Shown here: positions 63,798-64,000 of the stretch, in pieces
Layout of the letters: each line of letters begins with the position of its first letter
Position numbering within the stretch: the stretch's first letter is position 1
Assembly (NCBI RefSeq): GCF_900250115.1
Contig: NZ_LT984803.1
Coordinates: 2,693,583-2,757,582 of the forward strand
Direction of reading: 5' to 3'
Origin: Cupriavidus taiwanensis
GTDB taxonomy: Bacteria; Pseudomonadota; Gammaproteobacteria; Burkholderiales; Burkholderiaceae
Length of the DNA: 64,000 bases
The notes under the pieces: model-generated
Seen by the model: only the letters and a program-made list of their open reading frames with translations
The model's database searches: none
What the model was told of the DNA's origin: nothing
Program-made: the position numbers and the translations under genes

Positions 63798-64000
63798 TGT
63801 ATGGACCGGGGACATGGGTAACACATGTGCCAGGACATGGGTAACAGTCCAGTCTCCAGTTTAATCGGCCTGCTGTAGGTCTATTGTGGCGACCTTTTGA
63901 TGGCAGAAGTAGACGTCAAAGGTGCCGTCCAGATCCACGCGAGGGCGCAGCGCTACGGGCGTTCCGACCAAGGCTCGTCCGACCCGGAACGTCTTTCCTC
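63798..64000 (-). mobile_element. End of an IS481-family insertion sequence (partial)
   Basis: A probable terminal inverted repeat begins TGTATGGACCGGGGACATGG near 63798, with TGT as the outermost bases, as in many IS481 elements. A 14-bp direct repeat GGACATGGGTAACA occurs at 63810 and 63833, a likely subterminal transposase site. The transposase 3' end follows on the minus strand. The other end is beyond the window, so boundaries and target duplication cannot be checked. Confidence 0.7.
63861..64000 (-). CDS. IS481-family transposase, C-terminal 45 residues (partial)
   Basis: Reading the minus strand from the right edge gives GKTFRVGRALVGTPVALRPR and on to FDVYFCHQKVATIDLQQAD, ending at TAA (63863-63861). 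This is the conserved C-terminal tail of IS481-type DDE transposases (pattern vGrAlvGxPVALRP...FDVyFCHqrva.IDL). The catalytic DDE residues would lie further right, outside the window, so intactness cannot be judged. Confidence 0.8.
   Translation of the reverse strand, partial: GKTFRVGRALVGTPVALRPRVDLDGTFDVYFCHQKVATIDLQQAD

Overview
The window is one continuous piece of a GC-rich (roughly two-thirds G+C) beta-proteobacterial chromosome. Gene content and order point to Burkholderiaceae, most likely Cupriavidus or a close relative (inference). The supporting signs are DUF3305/DUF3306 next to a large ferredoxin, tamA-tamB with a BamE-like lipoprotein, a DUF3460 gene before scpA and panC, a coiled-coil protein with zapA and then 6S RNA, and holC followed by a DUF2486-type protein. 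Coding is dense, genes are mostly intact, and I see no rRNA, tRNA, CRISPR array or prophage. The only mobile DNA is one end of an IS481-type element running off the right edge.

Layout. 1-4651 (minus): Mrp/ApbC Fe-S carrier, DUF3305, DUF3306, a six-cluster ferredoxin and the first 22 codons of a further gene, which together look like a formate-dehydrogenase accessory operon. 5009-7995 (plus): OmpA-type lipoprotein and metG. 8383-19970 (plus): an eight-gene catabolic cluster made of a single-chain biotin-dependent acyl-CoA carboxylase, an acid-CoA ligase, an IclR regulator and a complete peptide-type ABC importer. 20005-26580 (minus): tamA, tamB and a BamE-like lipoprotein. 26770-28873 (plus): DUF3460, scpA, panC. 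28929-30122 (minus): a PepSY membrane protein behind a Fur-box-like site.

30273-42702 is a cobalamin island. A cobalamin riboswitch heads a minus-strand operon for uptake and nucleotide-loop assembly (TonB receptor, permease, ATPase, cobO, cobT, cobS, phosphatase). cobU, cbiB, cobD and a btuF-like binding protein run on the plus strand and meet that operon stop codon to stop codon; cobQ is divergent from cobU. 42908-46329 holds a ZapB-like protein, zapA, 6S RNA, an EVE-domain protein, a TauE/SafE permease and a SIMPL protein.

46435-52281 (minus) is a malonate cluster: GntR regulator, malonyl-CoA decarboxylase, Bug-type binding protein, enoyl-CoA hydratase, malonyl-CoA synthetase. 52282-53051 is a long non-coding stretch rich in inverted repeats in front of a DUF898 membrane protein and an M48 protease. 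After that come lgt, ilvD, the pepA-holC-DUF2486 operon, lptF-lptG and a short CbiX-type chelatase. The right end carries a REP-like element broken by the IS481 end.

The least conventional parts are the carboxylase/ligase/transporter cluster with its own candidate operators, the repeat-rich regulatory regions upstream of the OmpA lipoprotein and the DUF898 gene, and the composite REP-like repeat present intact at 58058 and interrupted at 63686. Nothing here is clearly an unknown defence or mobile system.
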